Below, in pieces: positions 34,637-43,375 of a stretch of DNA of 64,000 nt. The DNA lies in the NCBI RefSeq assembly GCF_001936475.1, contig NZ_MSPQ01000004.1, positions 62,001 to 126,000 of the forward strand, read 5' to 3'. Below the pieces are notes generated by a model, which was given only the letters and a program-made list of their open reading frames with translations, did not search any database and was not told the origin of the DNA. The DNA comes from Algoriphagus marinus (GTDB taxonomy: Bacteria > Bacteroidota > Bacteroidia > Cytophagales > Cyclobacteriaceae). The translations under genes and the position numbers were made by a program. The stretch's first letter is position 1. The number at the start of each line of letters is the position of its first letter.

Positions 34637-37048
34637 ATGAGAAGGTTTGTATTACTTACGTTTTTTGCTTTGATCGGACAGTTTGCCTTGGCGCAGACGG
34701 ATTCGCTGACCTTCACTTTTGGAAAAAACAGCGGATCTAATCCCGCAACCTATATTTTGACGGGTAAGATATCAGAGGAATCTTCCAAAGTAGCCATTGA
34801 AGGGGTAGGGATTCATGTGGATGGAAACTATACCGGAATCAGTACCGATCGATTTGGAACTTACCTAGTCCAACTCAGTCCGGGAACGCACCGAATAGCC
34901 TTTAGGCATCTTTCTAAAATCCCTATTTTTACCCAAGTGACGATCTATGAAAATGCCGTTCTCAATCTCAGCATGGCGGATAAAAGCTATGAACTGGATG
35001 GAGTAGTAGTGATGTCAGACGAACCGGACCGCAATGTGCGAAACCCCATCACTGGTGTCACCAAACTGACCACTCGGGAACTCCAAGCCATTCCGGCTTT
35101 TCTCGGAGAGGCAGATATCTTCAAAGGCCTGCAACTCCTGCCCGGCGTGAGTTCAGTCGGTGAAGGCACTTCAGGAATCAATGTACGTGGTGCTAAAACA
35201 GATCAAAACTTACTCTTGATGAATGAGGCTTTGGTCCTCAGTTCCAATCATGCCTTGGGCTTCCTCAGTGCATTCAATACCGATGTGACAGAAACTTTTA
35301 CACTGTACAAAGGAAATCTTCCTGCCAATTACGGGGGTCGTGCAGGCTCTGCGCTTGATATCAAGATGAAAGAAGGAGATAAGAAAAACTGGGGCGGTCA
35401 GGTAGGTTTGGGTACTTCCAATGGACGATTGCTTCTAGAAGGTCCCATCAAAAAAGATAAAGTTAGCCTCATTCTAGGAGGTAGAATCTCCAATACCAAT
35501 TGGTTACTGAATCAAGCCAGGGACTTTGATATTCAAAATAGCAAGTTGAATTTTTATGATGGCTATGCAGGTTTGGCTTGGGAGATCGCTCCGGGTCATA
35601 ACCTGAATGTGAATACGCTACTCACCAGTGATTACTTTAAGTTTTCGGATGAGTTTGGTTATGACTGGGCTAATCGGGTCAGCTCTGCTACTTATCGAGG
35701 AATTCTCGGTGAAAATCTCTCTATCTCCGCTTTAGTAGCGGATGGAAATTTTGACAATGCCTTCTTTGATCCGGAAGGTTTGGATGCGGCACAGGTGGAT
35801 AATGGCATGCGTTATCAACAAGGTAAATTTTCCGCAACTTGGGCCAATGATCAATTAGCGGTGACGGGTGGATTGGAAGCTATTTATTACAAAGGGAAAA
35901 ATGAAGTTCGGGCCCCTTATAACCCAGAATCTTCTATTCAACGGGAACAGATTGGAAAAGAAAAAGGACTTGAAGCCTCAGCCTTTGCCTCGTTGGAATG
36001 GGAACTTTCTGAAAAGACAGGAATCGTTGCTGGTTTTAGATATTCTACTTATAATCAATTGGGCCCGGATACGGTGTACCAATATCAGGAAAATGAGCCA
36101 ATAAGTTTAGAGACACAGACGGGTTTTGCAGCGGTTGGCAGTGGGAGTGTCGCAAGTTATTCAGGTTTTGAGCCGCGATTTTCCTTGCGACATAATCTTA
36201 ATCCTCAGTCTTCACTCAAGTTGAGCTATTCCCGACTGTTTCAATACATCCAGTCGGTTTCTAATACATTTGGACCAACGCCAATTGATCTCTGGCAGCT
36301 GAGCACTACTTACATCAAACCGCAGCGATCGGACAGCTTTTCCTTGGGGTATTTTAGAAACTCCAAAGACAATACCTGGGAGTTTTCAGTGGATGGCTTC
36401 TATCGAATGACTGCCAATCAGGTAGAATATCGGGATTTTGCTCAGATCTTCCTGAATCCTCATATTGAGACCGAACTGGTTTTTGGAGAGGGGAAAGCTT
36501 ATGGAGGGGAATTTCTGATTAAGAAAAATCTTGGAGTACTGACAGGTTGGTTGGCGTACACCTATTCCCGTTCTTTTTTCCGAACACTGAGCCCTTTCCC
36601 AGTAGAGCAGATCAATGGTGGAGCTTGGTTCCCCTCTAATTACGACAAGCCGCATGAGGTGAATTTCATTCTGAGTAAGAAAATGTATCCCCGTGGACTC
36701 TTCAATTTCAGTGTGAATTATGCCACAGGCAGACCGATCAATGCGGTAAATTCCAGTTATGTTTTGGGTGGATTAATTGTGCCTGAATACAGCGGAAGAA
36801 ATGAGTATCGAATCCCTGATTATTTCCGAGTGGACATTTCTTACACGGTAGAAAAGGTTTTTTCTAAAAAAGGGGATAGCCTGAATTTCAGTATTTACAA
36901 TTTATTGGGTAGAAGAAATGCTTATTCCATTTTTTGGCAAAAAGACGGAGATTCTCAGCAATTGCGACCTTATCGATTGGCTATTTTGGGAGCGATATTC
37001 CCATCAATTACTTACAGTATTGAATTTGGAGGAGGTAAAGATGAGTAA
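34637..37048 (+). CDS. TonB-dependent receptor with CarboxypepD_reg domain
   Basis: It is 803 residues from ATG 34637, which gives a clean signal peptide (MRRFVLLTFFALIGQFALA). An N-terminal CarboxypepD_reg-like domain (YILTGKISEESSKVAIEGVGIHV...GISTDRFGTY) precedes the plug (about residues 130-250, with GINVRGAKTDQNLLLMNEALV). A beta-barrel follows to the C-terminus. It is an outer membrane active transporter driven by TonB. A DUF4249 lipoprotein-like gene overlaps its end, a common pairing in Bacteroidota. The ligand is not inferable. Confidence 0.93.
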   Translation: MRRFVLLTFFALIGQFALAQTDSLTFTFGKNSGSNPATYILTGKISEESSKVAIEGVGIHVDGNYTGISTDRFGTYLVQLSPGTHRIAFRHLSKIPIFTQVTIYENAVLNLSMADKSYELDGVVVMSDEPDRNVRNPITGVTKLTTRELQAIPAFLGEADIFKGLQLLPGVSSVGEGTSGINVRGAKTDQNLLLMNEALVLSSNHALGFLSAFNTDVTETFTLYKGNLPANYGGRAGSALDIKMKEGDKKNWGGQVGLGTSNGRLLLEGPIKKDKVSLILGGRISNTNWLLNQARDFDIQNSKLNFYDGYAGLAWEIAPGHNLNVNTLLTSDYFKFSDEFGYDWANRVSSATYRGILGENLSISALVADGNFDNAFFDPEGLDAAQVDNGMRYQQGKFSATWANDQLAVTGGLEAIYYKGKNEVRAPYNPESSIQREQIGKEKGLEASAFASLEWELSEKTGIVAGFRYSTYNQLGPDTVYQYQENEPISLETQTGFAAVGSGSVASYSGFEPRFSLRHNLNPQSSLKLSYSRLFQYIQSVSNTFGPTPIDLWQLSTTYIKPQRSDSFSLGYFRNSKDNTWEFSVDGFYRMTANQVEYRDFAQIFLNPHIETELVFGEGKAYGGEFLIKKNLGVLTGWLAYTYSRSFFRTLSPFPVEQINGGAWFPSNYDKPHEVNFILSKKMYPRGLFNFSVNYATGRPINAVNSSYVLGGLIVPEYSGRNEYRIPDYFRVDISYTVEKVFSKKGDSLNFSIYNLLGRRNAYSIFWQKDGDSQQLRPYRLAILGAIFPSITYSIEFGGGKDE

Positions 37049-38270
37049 GCAGAGGACAGTCCCGATAGCTATCGGGAGCAGTAGGCAGTTTGCAGTTTAC
37101 AGTTTGCAGTTTGCAGAAGGCAGTGGGAGCAGTAGGCAGTTTGAAGATAGCAGTTTGCAGGTAGTGGCGAAAGTGTGTATTAGCAAAAGGCTAGGCAATC
37201 TCCTGATTTTGATAGTTATTTTGCTGGGTTCTTGCGTGGAGAAAATTGACTTCCCACTAAATCGAGGCGTCGAGAAATTGATTGTTTCAGGCCAGATCAA
37301 TAATCTGAATGAACCCCAGTACGTCTACCTTTCTGAGACTACTTCGGCAGATCGGGAGCCTTTGCTATCCGGAAATTACTTTGTGCTAAATGATCTTCCT
37401 CGCCCGGTTTCTGGTGCATTGGTTATCCTTAAAAGTGATCGTGGTGAAAACTGGACTTATCGTATGACAGACCCAGGAAAATATGAGCTTGCGAATTTTG
37501 GAGGATTGGAATCTGGAGTGGCTTATTACATTGATATAGCTGTAGAAGGCAGGTCCTATCGCTCAGATCCGGAGGTGTATACGGAAGTGATTGGGACGGA
37601 TAATTTAAGCTATAGCTTCGATCGGGGAATTTTTCAGAATCAACCCGAGACGGCTTTTATCTCAATACAAACAGAAGTCACCCTACCAGAGCAGGTGGGA
37701 GGTTATTATCTCAGATGGGATGTAGATGAGGCCTACTATTGGGATTTGACCTTTTTTCCCAATCCATTTAACCGAGGACCAGGAGATTGCTATGTTTTTG
37801 ATTTTCCCGATCCGGAGCGAATTACCTTACTAAATGGAGACTTACTGAATCGACCAGGCGGAGTTTCTACCCAAATCGTAGCGGAGCGTATCGTAGATCA
37901 ATCCTTTTTGAGTAGACATTATTTTAATATCCGACAAACGAGTATTTCGAAGGCTTCTTATGATTATTGGAGAAAAGTGCGGGAATTGGTCAACAATACC
38001 GGTTCTGTTTTTGATACGCCTCCAGCTCCGATCAAAGGAAATGTTAGAAATGTTGAGGTCGCTGATGAGGTTGTTTTGGGTTACTTTGAGGTGGCTAATG
38101 TGAATGTGACTCGAATCTATACTACTCGTGCCGATGTTCCTTTTTTCATTGAGGAAGTTTGTACCTATTCCCCTACACGTAGATTGGACGACTATCCTAT
38201 AACATGTCTTCGTTGCAGTGAATTCAAAAACAGTACGACCGTAACTCCCCCTTGGTGGTTTGATCAGTGA
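37041..38270 (+). CDS. DUF4249 family lipoprotein, 5' end carrying inserted repeats
   Basis: The DUF4249 body starts after a lipoprotein signal, SKRLGNLLILIVILLGSC, with the lipobox Cys at residue 65 (37233-37235) counted from ATG 37041. That ATG overlaps the receptor gene and is probably the original start. Residues 6-44 are encoded by an 18-bp palindrome and CAGTTTG-type repeats, and they push the signal peptide inward. GTG 37173 would give a normal lipoprotein start (VCISKRL...). The protein likely sits with the receptor in the outer membrane; its function is unknown. Confidence 0.85.
   Translation: MSKQRTVPIAIGSSRQFAVYSLQFAEGSGSSRQFEDSSLQVVAKVCISKRLGNLLILIVILLGSCVEKIDFPLNRGVEKLIVSGQINNLNEPQYVYLSETTSADREPLLSGNYFVLNDLPRPVSGALVILKSDRGENWTYRMTDPGKYELANFGGLESGVAYYIDIAVEGRSYRSDPEVYTEVIGTDNLSYSFDRGIFQNQPETAFISIQTEVTLPEQVGGYYLRWDVDEAYYWDLTFFPNPFNRGPGDCYVFDFPDPERITLLNGDLLNRPGGVSTQIVAERIVDQSFLSRHYFNIRQTSISKASYDYWRKVRELVNNTGSVFDTPPAPIKGNVRNVEVADEVVLGYFEVANVNVTRIYTTRADVPFFIEEVCTYSPTRRLDDYPITCLRCSEFKNSTTVTPPWWFDQ
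37060..37160 (+). repeat. Palindrome plus CAGTTTG tandem-repeat tract inside the DUF4249 5' end
   Basis: The palindrome TCCCGATAGCTATCGGGA (37060-37077) is identical to 22904-22921. It is followed by degenerate CAGTTTG/CAGTTTA heptads. The 18-mer GGGAGCAGTAGGCAGTTT occurs at 37074-37091 and again at 37125-37142. The tract stays in frame with the DUF4249 gene. Confidence 0.85.
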
Positions 38271-38279
38271 TTTGGAAGG

Positions 38280-38350
38280 GATTAAGAAATTAAGAGAATA
38301 GGGATTAGGAGATTAGGGATTTAGAGATTGGAGAATAGAGAATGGGAAGC
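38280..38350 (+). repeat. Degenerate GGGATTAG-type repeat tract
   Basis: The region after the DUF4249 stop consists of purine-rich imperfect repeats such as GGGATTAGGAGATTAGGGAT. No gene is predicted here. The 38351-38434 remainder shows nothing recognisable. Confidence 0.5.
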
Positions 38351-38434
38351 ACTTTAGTTTTAAAATTTGATTTAATAAAAGTGTATAACTCCTTTAATCA
38401 TCTTGTAAATCCAGTAGCTCAAATCGTGGATCGT

Positions 38435-39076
38435 TTAGCATTCACAATCCTTGACCAAGTTTTTGATTCCTTTTCGGGTGCTGATACTGACGGCTCTGGA
38501 AAGAGATGCGAAATTCAAACTCATAATTTCCCCATCACCCACAGGAATGGGAATCCCGTCGATGGTGGTGTTTACGGCATAATCAGAAATAATTTCACCA
38601 GTGGCGGTTTCCATCAGGGCAATTCTCAGGGAATTGCTAATCTGAGTGTCATTTTCCCAATAGGTGGGAGAAGCGATATTTGATGGATCGGTATTTTCCC
38701 AAGTTCCAGTCCAGCGCAATTCCCCTAGACTGAGTCCCAGAAGATAAGGGATGCCCAATTCCAGGTCGATATTTGCTCGCTGAACAGGATCATTTACATC
38801 CTTTATTCCTGCCTTTAGCAATTCATAGTCCATCTGATCATACAGTGCTACCTTAGAAAATCCTTCTTCTCGAAAGATTTCCAGAATCATTTCTTCCAGT
38901 CGGTTTTGATCAGAAACAGAAAGCTGTCTGAAGCTTTCTTGCCAGTTCAATGGAAGTAGAAGTATTCCATCGGTTTTGCTTAAGCAGATATGGCATTTTA
39001 TCCGAGGATATATTTTCGTAGAAGAGCAGGAGGCCAAAAAACCTACAAATGCGAGGATAAATAGTGTTTTTTTCAA
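38435..39076 (-). CDS. Hypothetical lipoprotein
   Basis: The 213-residue product has a lipoprotein signal (MKKTLFILAFVGFLASCSS). I do not recognise the family with confidence. The segment KVALYDQMDYELLKAGIKDVNDPVQ and a following LGIPYLLGLSLGEL suggest a periplasmic domain of the kind seen in lipoproteins that assess or assemble envelope components. A C-terminal DCEC pair is unusual. It is transcribed downstream of the small genes 39098-39866, but no overlap forces an operon. Confidence 0.7.
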   Translation of the reverse strand: MKKTLFILAFVGFLASCSSTKIYPRIKCHICLSKTDGILLLPLNWQESFRQLSVSDQNRLEEMILEIFREEGFSKVALYDQMDYELLKAGIKDVNDPVQRANIDLELGIPYLLGLSLGELRWTGTWENTDPSNIASPTYWENDTQISNSLRIALMETATGEIISDYAVNTTIDGIPIPVGDGEIMSLNFASLSRAVSISTRKGIKNLVKDCEC

Positions 39077-39097
39077 TTTGCTATTCGGAATTCAGAT

Positions 39098-39304
39098 TTA
39101 GGATTTGGATTCTGAAATGGTCAGATTTCTTGACCAATTGCTAGCCAATCCAAAGACTGCTATCAGCTGAAAAAGTATGGTAATTCCAAGCATCCAATCC
39201 GAGTTTGGGTTGTCCATGATTTTGAAATAGCCCCCAATAATTCCTCCTGAGAAACTCAGAAAAAGCAGGCGGAGCATTAGTTTTTGTCTTTTGGTAAAAG
39301 TCAT
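39098..39304 (-). CDS. Small hypothetical membrane protein
   Basis: The 68-residue product starts at ATG 39304 (MTFTKRQKLMLRLLF), with two predicted transmembrane segments (about residues 8-25 and 40-57). No family is recognised. It lies between the lipoprotein gene and the ParE-like toxin gene on the same strand. An upstream in-frame start would overlap the toxin gene and is less likely. Confidence 0.5.
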   Translation of the reverse strand: MTFTKRQKLMLRLLFLSFSGGIIGGYFKIMDNPNSDWMLGITILFQLIAVFGLASNWSRNLTISESKS

Positions 39305-39321
39305 ATGTTTTGTTTGGGTTC

Positions 39322-39630
39322 TTAAGTTGTTAATAATTCTAAGAGTTTCTCTGGGTCTTGCCTTGTATCCCAAAATCCAATGATAATTATTTTGGGAAGA
39401 TTTAGTTGGTAAATAATTGCATAATGGCCAAGAAAAATCACTCTCGAATCAAGGAAGTCTGTCATTTTTCCGATCTCTGGATTTTCTTTTATCGTAGTGA
39501 TTCGACTTCGGATTTGAAGATTTAATTTGTTAGAATAGGATTTGCTTTTGTTACGGCTGTTCCAATAATCAAAAATAGAATCTCTTTGCCGAACGGCTGT
39601 TTTTGTCCAAAAAATTTCTATTTCATCCAT
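39322..39630 (-). CDS. ParE/RelE-family toxin
   Basis: The 102-residue product has the ParE/RelE layout: EIFWTKTAVRQRDSIFDYWNSRN near the N-terminus, SRITTIKENPEIG in the middle, and a C-terminal DSRVIFLGHYAIIYQLNLPKIIIIGFWDTRQDPEKL segment typical of the beta-sheet core. ParE members poison gyrase and RelE members cut mRNA; which applies is not visible. Its start overlaps the upstream antitoxin stop by 13 nt, the usual toxin-antitoxin arrangement. Confidence 0.87.
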   Translation of the reverse strand: MDEIEIFWTKTAVRQRDSIFDYWNSRNKSKSYSNKLNLQIRSRITTIKENPEIGKMTDFLDSRVIFLGHYAIIYQLNLPKIIIIGFWDTRQDPEKLLELLTT

Positions 39631-39851
39631 TTTTCATCTTTGGATTCAAGTTCTTTTTCGGAAATCAGATCTCCGTTCTTAATATCGTTTTGACTCATCT
39701 TTAACATTTCGATTTGATAGGAATTTAAATGAAGACTTTCCTCAGATTGACTCGAAGATAAAAGAGTTTCTATAGCTTGGAGGAGGTCTTTATTTTCAGA
39801 AATCTGAATTCTGTCGATCAGGCGAGACTTGATTTTACCGAGTGCATTCAT
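39618..39851 (-). CDS. Antitoxin of the ParE/RelE-type module
   Basis: The 77-residue acidic protein is encoded immediately before, and overlapping, the toxin. Its pattern (KIKSRLIDRIQISENKDLLQAIETLL, then EKELESKDEKWM at the C-terminus) is that of small Bacteroidota addiction-module antitoxins. The C-terminal part would wrap the toxin. The start at 39851 (MNALGKIK) is chosen; a start five codons upstream (39866) is possible. Confidence 0.75.
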   Translation of the reverse strand: MNALGKIKSRLIDRIQISENKDLLQAIETLLSSSQSEESLHLNSYQIEMLKMSQNDIKNGDLISEKELESKDEKWMK

Positions 39852-39905
39852 AGCTTTTATTGTCAAACTGTAATTCTAAATATAACTCAAAATTCTATTC
39901 TCTGA

Positions 39906-40808
39906 TCACTTCCTCGGGTGAAAATCCGTAAGTACCTGCCTCAAATAGTCCCGATCCAAGTGCATATAAATCTCTGTAGTCGTGATGCTTTCATGGCCAA
40001 GCATTTCCTGTACTGCTCGTAAATCGGCACCGCCTTCGATCAGATGCGTGGCAAAGGAATGCCGGAAAGTATGTGGGCTGATATTCTTATTTATTCCAGC
40101 TTGTTCAGCAGTTTTTTTGATGATCAGAAAAATCATCACTCGGGTGAGTTTCTTGCCTCGGCGATTGAGAAAGACAAATTCCTCATGCCCCTTGGCAATG
40201 GTTTGATGCACCCGAACTTCCTCCCGATAAATGTTTAGATACTTAAGCGCATCCTTCCCGATCGGAACCAAGCGTTCTTTGTTTCCTTTACCTACCACTC
40301 GAAGAAACCCTATTTCTTCAAAGATTTGCCCATTCTTGAGTTCGGTAAGTTCGGAAACCCGAAGCCCTGAACTGTAAAGCATTTCCAGCATAGCGCGATT
40401 GCGATGCCCTTCCGGCTCCCCAAGAGGAATGGCCTCTAGCAGTTGTTCAATTTCGATGAAACTTAGGGTGTCCGGAAGTTTCCTTCCGAGTTTCGGGGCT
40501 TCCAAAAGTTGGGAAGGGTCCTCCGAAATGTGATCCTCATACATCAAATATTTGTAGAAAGCTTTGACACCTGAAATGATCCGAGCCTGAGTGTAATCCG
40601 ATATTTCAAGTTGGGCCAGCGCATTCACAAAGCGGCGCAAATGCTCCAATTCCAATTCCAAGGGGCTTTTATCCGGGAAATTTTGCTCAGAAAAGCTAGC
40701 TAACTTCTCCACATCCCGAGTATAAGCCTCGATCGAGTTTTCACTCAAGGAGCGCTCCAACTTGAGATAGTGTCGGAATTGTTTGATGTAATTTTGCCAG
40801 GTTTTCAA
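39906..40808 (-). CDS. xerD: Site-specific tyrosine recombinase XerD (TTG start)
   Basis: The 300-residue protein has an N-terminal SAM-like core-binding domain (about residues 1-90). The catalytic domain carries the first Arg in GLRVSEL (about 149-155), then HTFRHSFATHLIEGG (about 245-259), LGHESITTTEIYMH and the tyrosine nucleophile in that segment. With XerC it resolves chromosome dimers at dif. No ATG is available after the upstream in-frame stop at 40827. The start is TTG 40806-40808, overlapping the vapC stop (TTGA). The neighbouring aroQ fits the usual xerD-aroQ neighbourhood of the phylum. Confidence 0.92.
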   Translation of the reverse strand: MKTWQNYIKQFRHYLKLERSLSENSIEAYTRDVEKLASFSEQNFPDKSPLELELEHLRRFVNALAQLEISDYTQARIISGVKAFYKYLMYEDHISEDPSQLLEAPKLGRKLPDTLSFIEIEQLLEAIPLGEPEGHRNRAMLEMLYSSGLRVSELTELKNGQIFEEIGFLRVVGKGNKERLVPIGKDALKYLNIYREEVRVHQTIAKGHEEFVFLNRRGKKLTRVMIFLIIKKTAEQAGINKNISPHTFRHSFATHLIEGGADLRAVQEMLGHESITTTEIYMHLDRDYLRQVLTDFHPRK

Positions 40809-41203
40809 AATATGAAAATTTTCAATTTACCCTCGGAGGCTATCAGATCGAAATCTCTATCCTGATGCCATATTGGGATTTTATATTTAATTGCATACCA
40901 CGCAATCAAGCAGTCATTGCTTTTGCGGATAGTCACACCTTTTTGTCTTAGACTTGAATAAATTTGAGCTGATCCCAAGGCAGCTTCGTAGGGATCTGCA
41001 TTTAAGCGAGTCAAGCTTGATAATTTTTGGGATAGCATTTTAAAATCCTTCTCGGCTTTTGTTCCTTGTAGAATCTCCTGATATATAGTAGGAGAGATTA
41101 CTACCAAATCTTCAATAATTAGTAGATTTAGTCTCTCGGAGATCGCTGAATAAGGATTATTGAAGAAAGTGATCCAAATGGAAGTATCAGGAAGAACAAA
41201 CAT
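40805..41203 (-). CDS. vapC: VapC-type PIN-domain toxin
   Basis: The 132-residue PIN-domain ribonuclease starts at ATG 41203. The first acidic residue is in LPDTSIWI (residue 5) and the others in SNDCLIAWYAI and HQDRDFDLIA near the C-terminus. VapC toxins cleave tRNA or rRNA. vapB ends 5 nt upstream. The stop overlaps the xerD start by 3 nt (TTGA), so vapB-vapC-xerD are transcribed together. Confidence 0.88.
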   Translation of the reverse strand: MFVLPDTSIWITFFNNPYSAISERLNLLIIEDLVVISPTIYQEILQGTKAEKDFKMLSQKLSSLTRLNADPYEAALGSAQIYSSLRQKGVTIRKSNDCLIAWYAIKYKIPIWHQDRDFDLIASEGKLKIFIF

Positions 41204-41207
41204 GGTA

Positions 41208-41399
41208 TTAACTCTCCCGCATTTCGTCAAGATTTCCTTCCCACTTGATTTTACCCCTCAGACCGCTCAATTCACGTAGTTTGATTTTTCGAAGGAACTC
41301 TCGCAATGCTTTATCTACTACCTCTTTTTTTGTTTTAAGATCAGTCTTATTCAGGATTTCGTCCATCAATTCCTCATCAATTTCGATATTTGTTCTCAT
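41208..41399 (-). CDS. vapB: VapB-type antitoxin
   Basis: The 63-residue protein has a ribbon-helix-helix style N-terminus (RTNIEIDEELMDEILNKT, then KKEVVDKALREFL), typical of VapB family proteins. The C-terminal tail (GLRGKIKWEGNLDEMRES) would neutralise VapC. It is the first gene of vapB-vapC-xerD and probably autoregulates the promoter in 41400-41550. Confidence 0.87.
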   Translation of the reverse strand: MRTNIEIDEELMDEILNKTDLKTKKEVVDKALREFLRKIKLRELSGLRGKIKWEGNLDEMRES

Positions 41400-41550
41400 T
41401 GCATTTCTATTTATACACCAAATTACTGAAAAATATACACAAAGGTTTTCCTTTTATGAGAATGTTTATCAACCTTAAAACCTTTTAACCTAACTACTTT
41501 AAACAACCAAATACTTTTAACTTTAAGCTTCGAACTTAAGAAAGAACATT

Positions 41551-41643
41551 TTGAAATCGAGCATGACTCAGATTGAGATAGAGAAAGATGAATGTAATGC
41601 GAGATTCCATATGACCTTTGAAAAACAAATTATAAACAGATGA
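41551..41643 (+). repeat. Leader repeat, copy C (upstream of aroQ)
   Basis: Starts TTGAAATCGAGCATGAC, contains GCGAGATTCCATATGACC and ends CAAATTATAAACAG directly before the aroQ ATG. No palindrome is inserted, so this is the cleanest copy, 89 nt before the ATG. Its frame is open for 30 codons and ends in TGA at 41641-41643, overlapping the aroQ start as ATGA. Confidence 0.9.
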
Positions 41644-42053
41644 AAATCCAGATCATCAACGGCCCCAATCTCAATTTACTCGGTAAGCGCGAACCGGAAG
41701 TGTATGGTAGCACTTCTTTTGAAGACTATTTAAAAGAATTGAAGAGCCAATTTCCTGAAGTAGAGATCCATTATTATCAAAGTAATGTGGAAGGCGAGCT
41801 GATCAATAAGATTCATGAAGTGGGTTTTTCCTATGATGCGATTCTATTGAATGCCGGAGGCTATACGCATACTTCGGTGGCTATTTCTGATGCCATCGCC
41901 GGAGTGACTACACCGACTCTGGAGATCCATATTTCGAATATTTACAAGCGGGAAGAGTTTCGCCATAAAAGCATAATTTCCAAATCCTGCGTAGGGATGA
42001 TCTCAGGTCTTGGCTTGAAAGGCTACGCACTCGGAATCAACTATTTCCTTTAA
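41640..42053 (+). CDS. aroQ: Type II 3-dehydroquinate dehydratase AroQ
   Basis: The 137-residue enzyme begins MKIQIINGPNLNLLGKREPEVYG, which includes the catalytic tyrosine region. It has NAGGYTHTSVAI (about residues 71-82) and LEIHISNIYKREEFRHKS (about 97-114). It dehydrates 3-dehydroquinate in the shikimate pathway. Its start codon abuts leader-repeat copy C. It is followed 11 nt later by the aminotransferase gene, probably as one transcript. Confidence 0.95.
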   Translation: MKIQIINGPNLNLLGKREPEVYGSTSFEDYLKELKSQFPEVEIHYYQSNVEGELINKIHEVGFSYDAILLNAGGYTHTSVAISDAIAGVTTPTLEIHISNIYKREEFRHKSIISKSCVGMISGLGLKGYALGINYFL

Positions 42054-42064
42054 TTCTCAAACCT

Positions 42065-43120
42065 ATGTTGACTTTTGCTCCCGGGCCATCCAAAGTTTAC
42101 GATGCCCTTTCCACCTATTTGCAAGATGCTTTTAATGAGGGAATCCTCAGTGCAAACCACCGCAGCGGGCCTTTTATGAAGTTGTATCAGGAGACTGAAT
42201 CCCTGATGCGGCAGAAGCTGCATATGCCGGAGGATTACTCTCTTTTATTTACCTCCTCTGCCACGGAAAATTGGGAGATCATCTCTCAATCCATTGTGGA
42301 ATCAGCCAGTTTTCATATTTACTCCGGTTCATTCGGGAAGAAATGGATTGGCTTTGCGCAGCATATTATCCCAGGCAGTGGCGGGATAAAAATCGATGCA
42401 AATGAGGAGATCGATGTGGAAAATCTGGAAATTTCGGAAGAATTTGACCTGATCGCCCTGACTCAAAATGAGACCGCAAATGCCTCTCAGGTGCCAATGA
42501 GCGTCATTGAGGCGATTAAAGAAAAATTTCCGGAGAAGATGATTGCCGTGGATACCACTTCTTCCATGGCAGGAATTGAGTTTGACTTTAGCCTCGCTGA
42601 TATTTGGTACGCCTCGGTGCAGAAATGCTTCGGACTTCCTGCTGGATTGGGAATCTTGATTCTATCTCCAAAAGCCATTGAAAAAACAGAGCGAAAAGGT
42701 GAAAATGGTCGATACAATAGCCTGAATTTCATGATCGAAAATGCAAGAGGCTATCAAACACACTACACGCCAAATGTGCTTGGCATCTATCTGCTCAATC
42801 GTGTGTTGAAAGATATGCCCGAAATTCAGCACATTGATGCTAATCTTCGAGTGCGAATGCACAAGCTTGAAAATTGCATTGCAAAGACAAAATCCCTTCG
42901 AATGCTAGTGACCAACGATGCCACGCGAAGCACGACAGTGATGGGTGTAACTGGACCTGAAGAGGTGATCACGAAAGTGAAAAGCGAGGCAAAAGCTGCT
43001 GGAATGGAACTAGGAAGTGGCTATGGACCTCTAAAGCCAACCTCCTTCCGAATCGCTAATTTTCCTGCGATCACGAATGAGGAAATGGATCGCTTGATTG
43101 AGTTTTTGAGTAAGTATTAA
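42065..43120 (+). CDS. Class V aminotransferase (SerC-like)
   Basis: The 351-residue PLP enzyme begins LTFAPGPSKVY, as phosphoserine and alanine-glyoxylate aminotransferases do. The PLP lysine is in the segment WYASVQKCFGLPAGLG (about residues 180-195), with VDTTSSMAGIEFDF before it. It may be the phosphoserine aminotransferase of serine synthesis, but the sequence alone does not settle the substrate. The terminator at 43129 follows directly. Confidence 0.82.
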   Translation: MLTFAPGPSKVYDALSTYLQDAFNEGILSANHRSGPFMKLYQETESLMRQKLHMPEDYSLLFTSSATENWEIISQSIVESASFHIYSGSFGKKWIGFAQHIIPGSGGIKIDANEEIDVENLEISEEFDLIALTQNETANASQVPMSVIEAIKEKFPEKMIAVDTTSSMAGIEFDFSLADIWYASVQKCFGLPAGLGILILSPKAIEKTERKGENGRYNSLNFMIENARGYQTHYTPNVLGIYLLNRVLKDMPEIQHIDANLRVRMHKLENCIAKTKSLRMLVTNDATRSTTVMGVTGPEEVITKVKSEAKAAGMELGSGYGPLKPTSFRIANFPAITNEEMDRLIEFLSKY

Positions 43121-43128
43121 GCATATTC

Positions 43129-43163
43129 AAACTTTGAGGTCTTGGAGACCTCGAAGTTTTTTA
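43129..43163 (+). terminator. Terminator after the SerC-like gene
   Basis: AAACTTTGAGGTCT (43129-43142) pairs with AGACCTCGAAGTTT (43146-43159), one mismatch, followed by TTTT. Confidence 0.85.
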
Positions 43164-43375
43164 AAAAACCAAATTCTCAATCCCTACTTTTCGCTGGGGC
43201 TGAAGGTATGATGTCTTATTTATACCTGTCCGCCTTAGCGGGAATTGGGACAACCCGTATCACTCAGGGTAAAAGATAAACCCGAAATAGTCTCATTCAT
43301 GAATGAATTTTGCCTTCAATTAAAAGTTTCAGATCTGTTGAATTGTAACTATGAATTTTTTTCTAAATTCAAATC

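Noticed and set aside
38342..38683. 113-codon plus-strand frame
   Set aside because: It overlaps the minus-strand lipoprotein gene, which has a signal peptide and consistent length.
41245..41478. 77-codon plus-strand frame
   Set aside because: It is opposite vapB, which fits a toxin-antitoxin pair far better.
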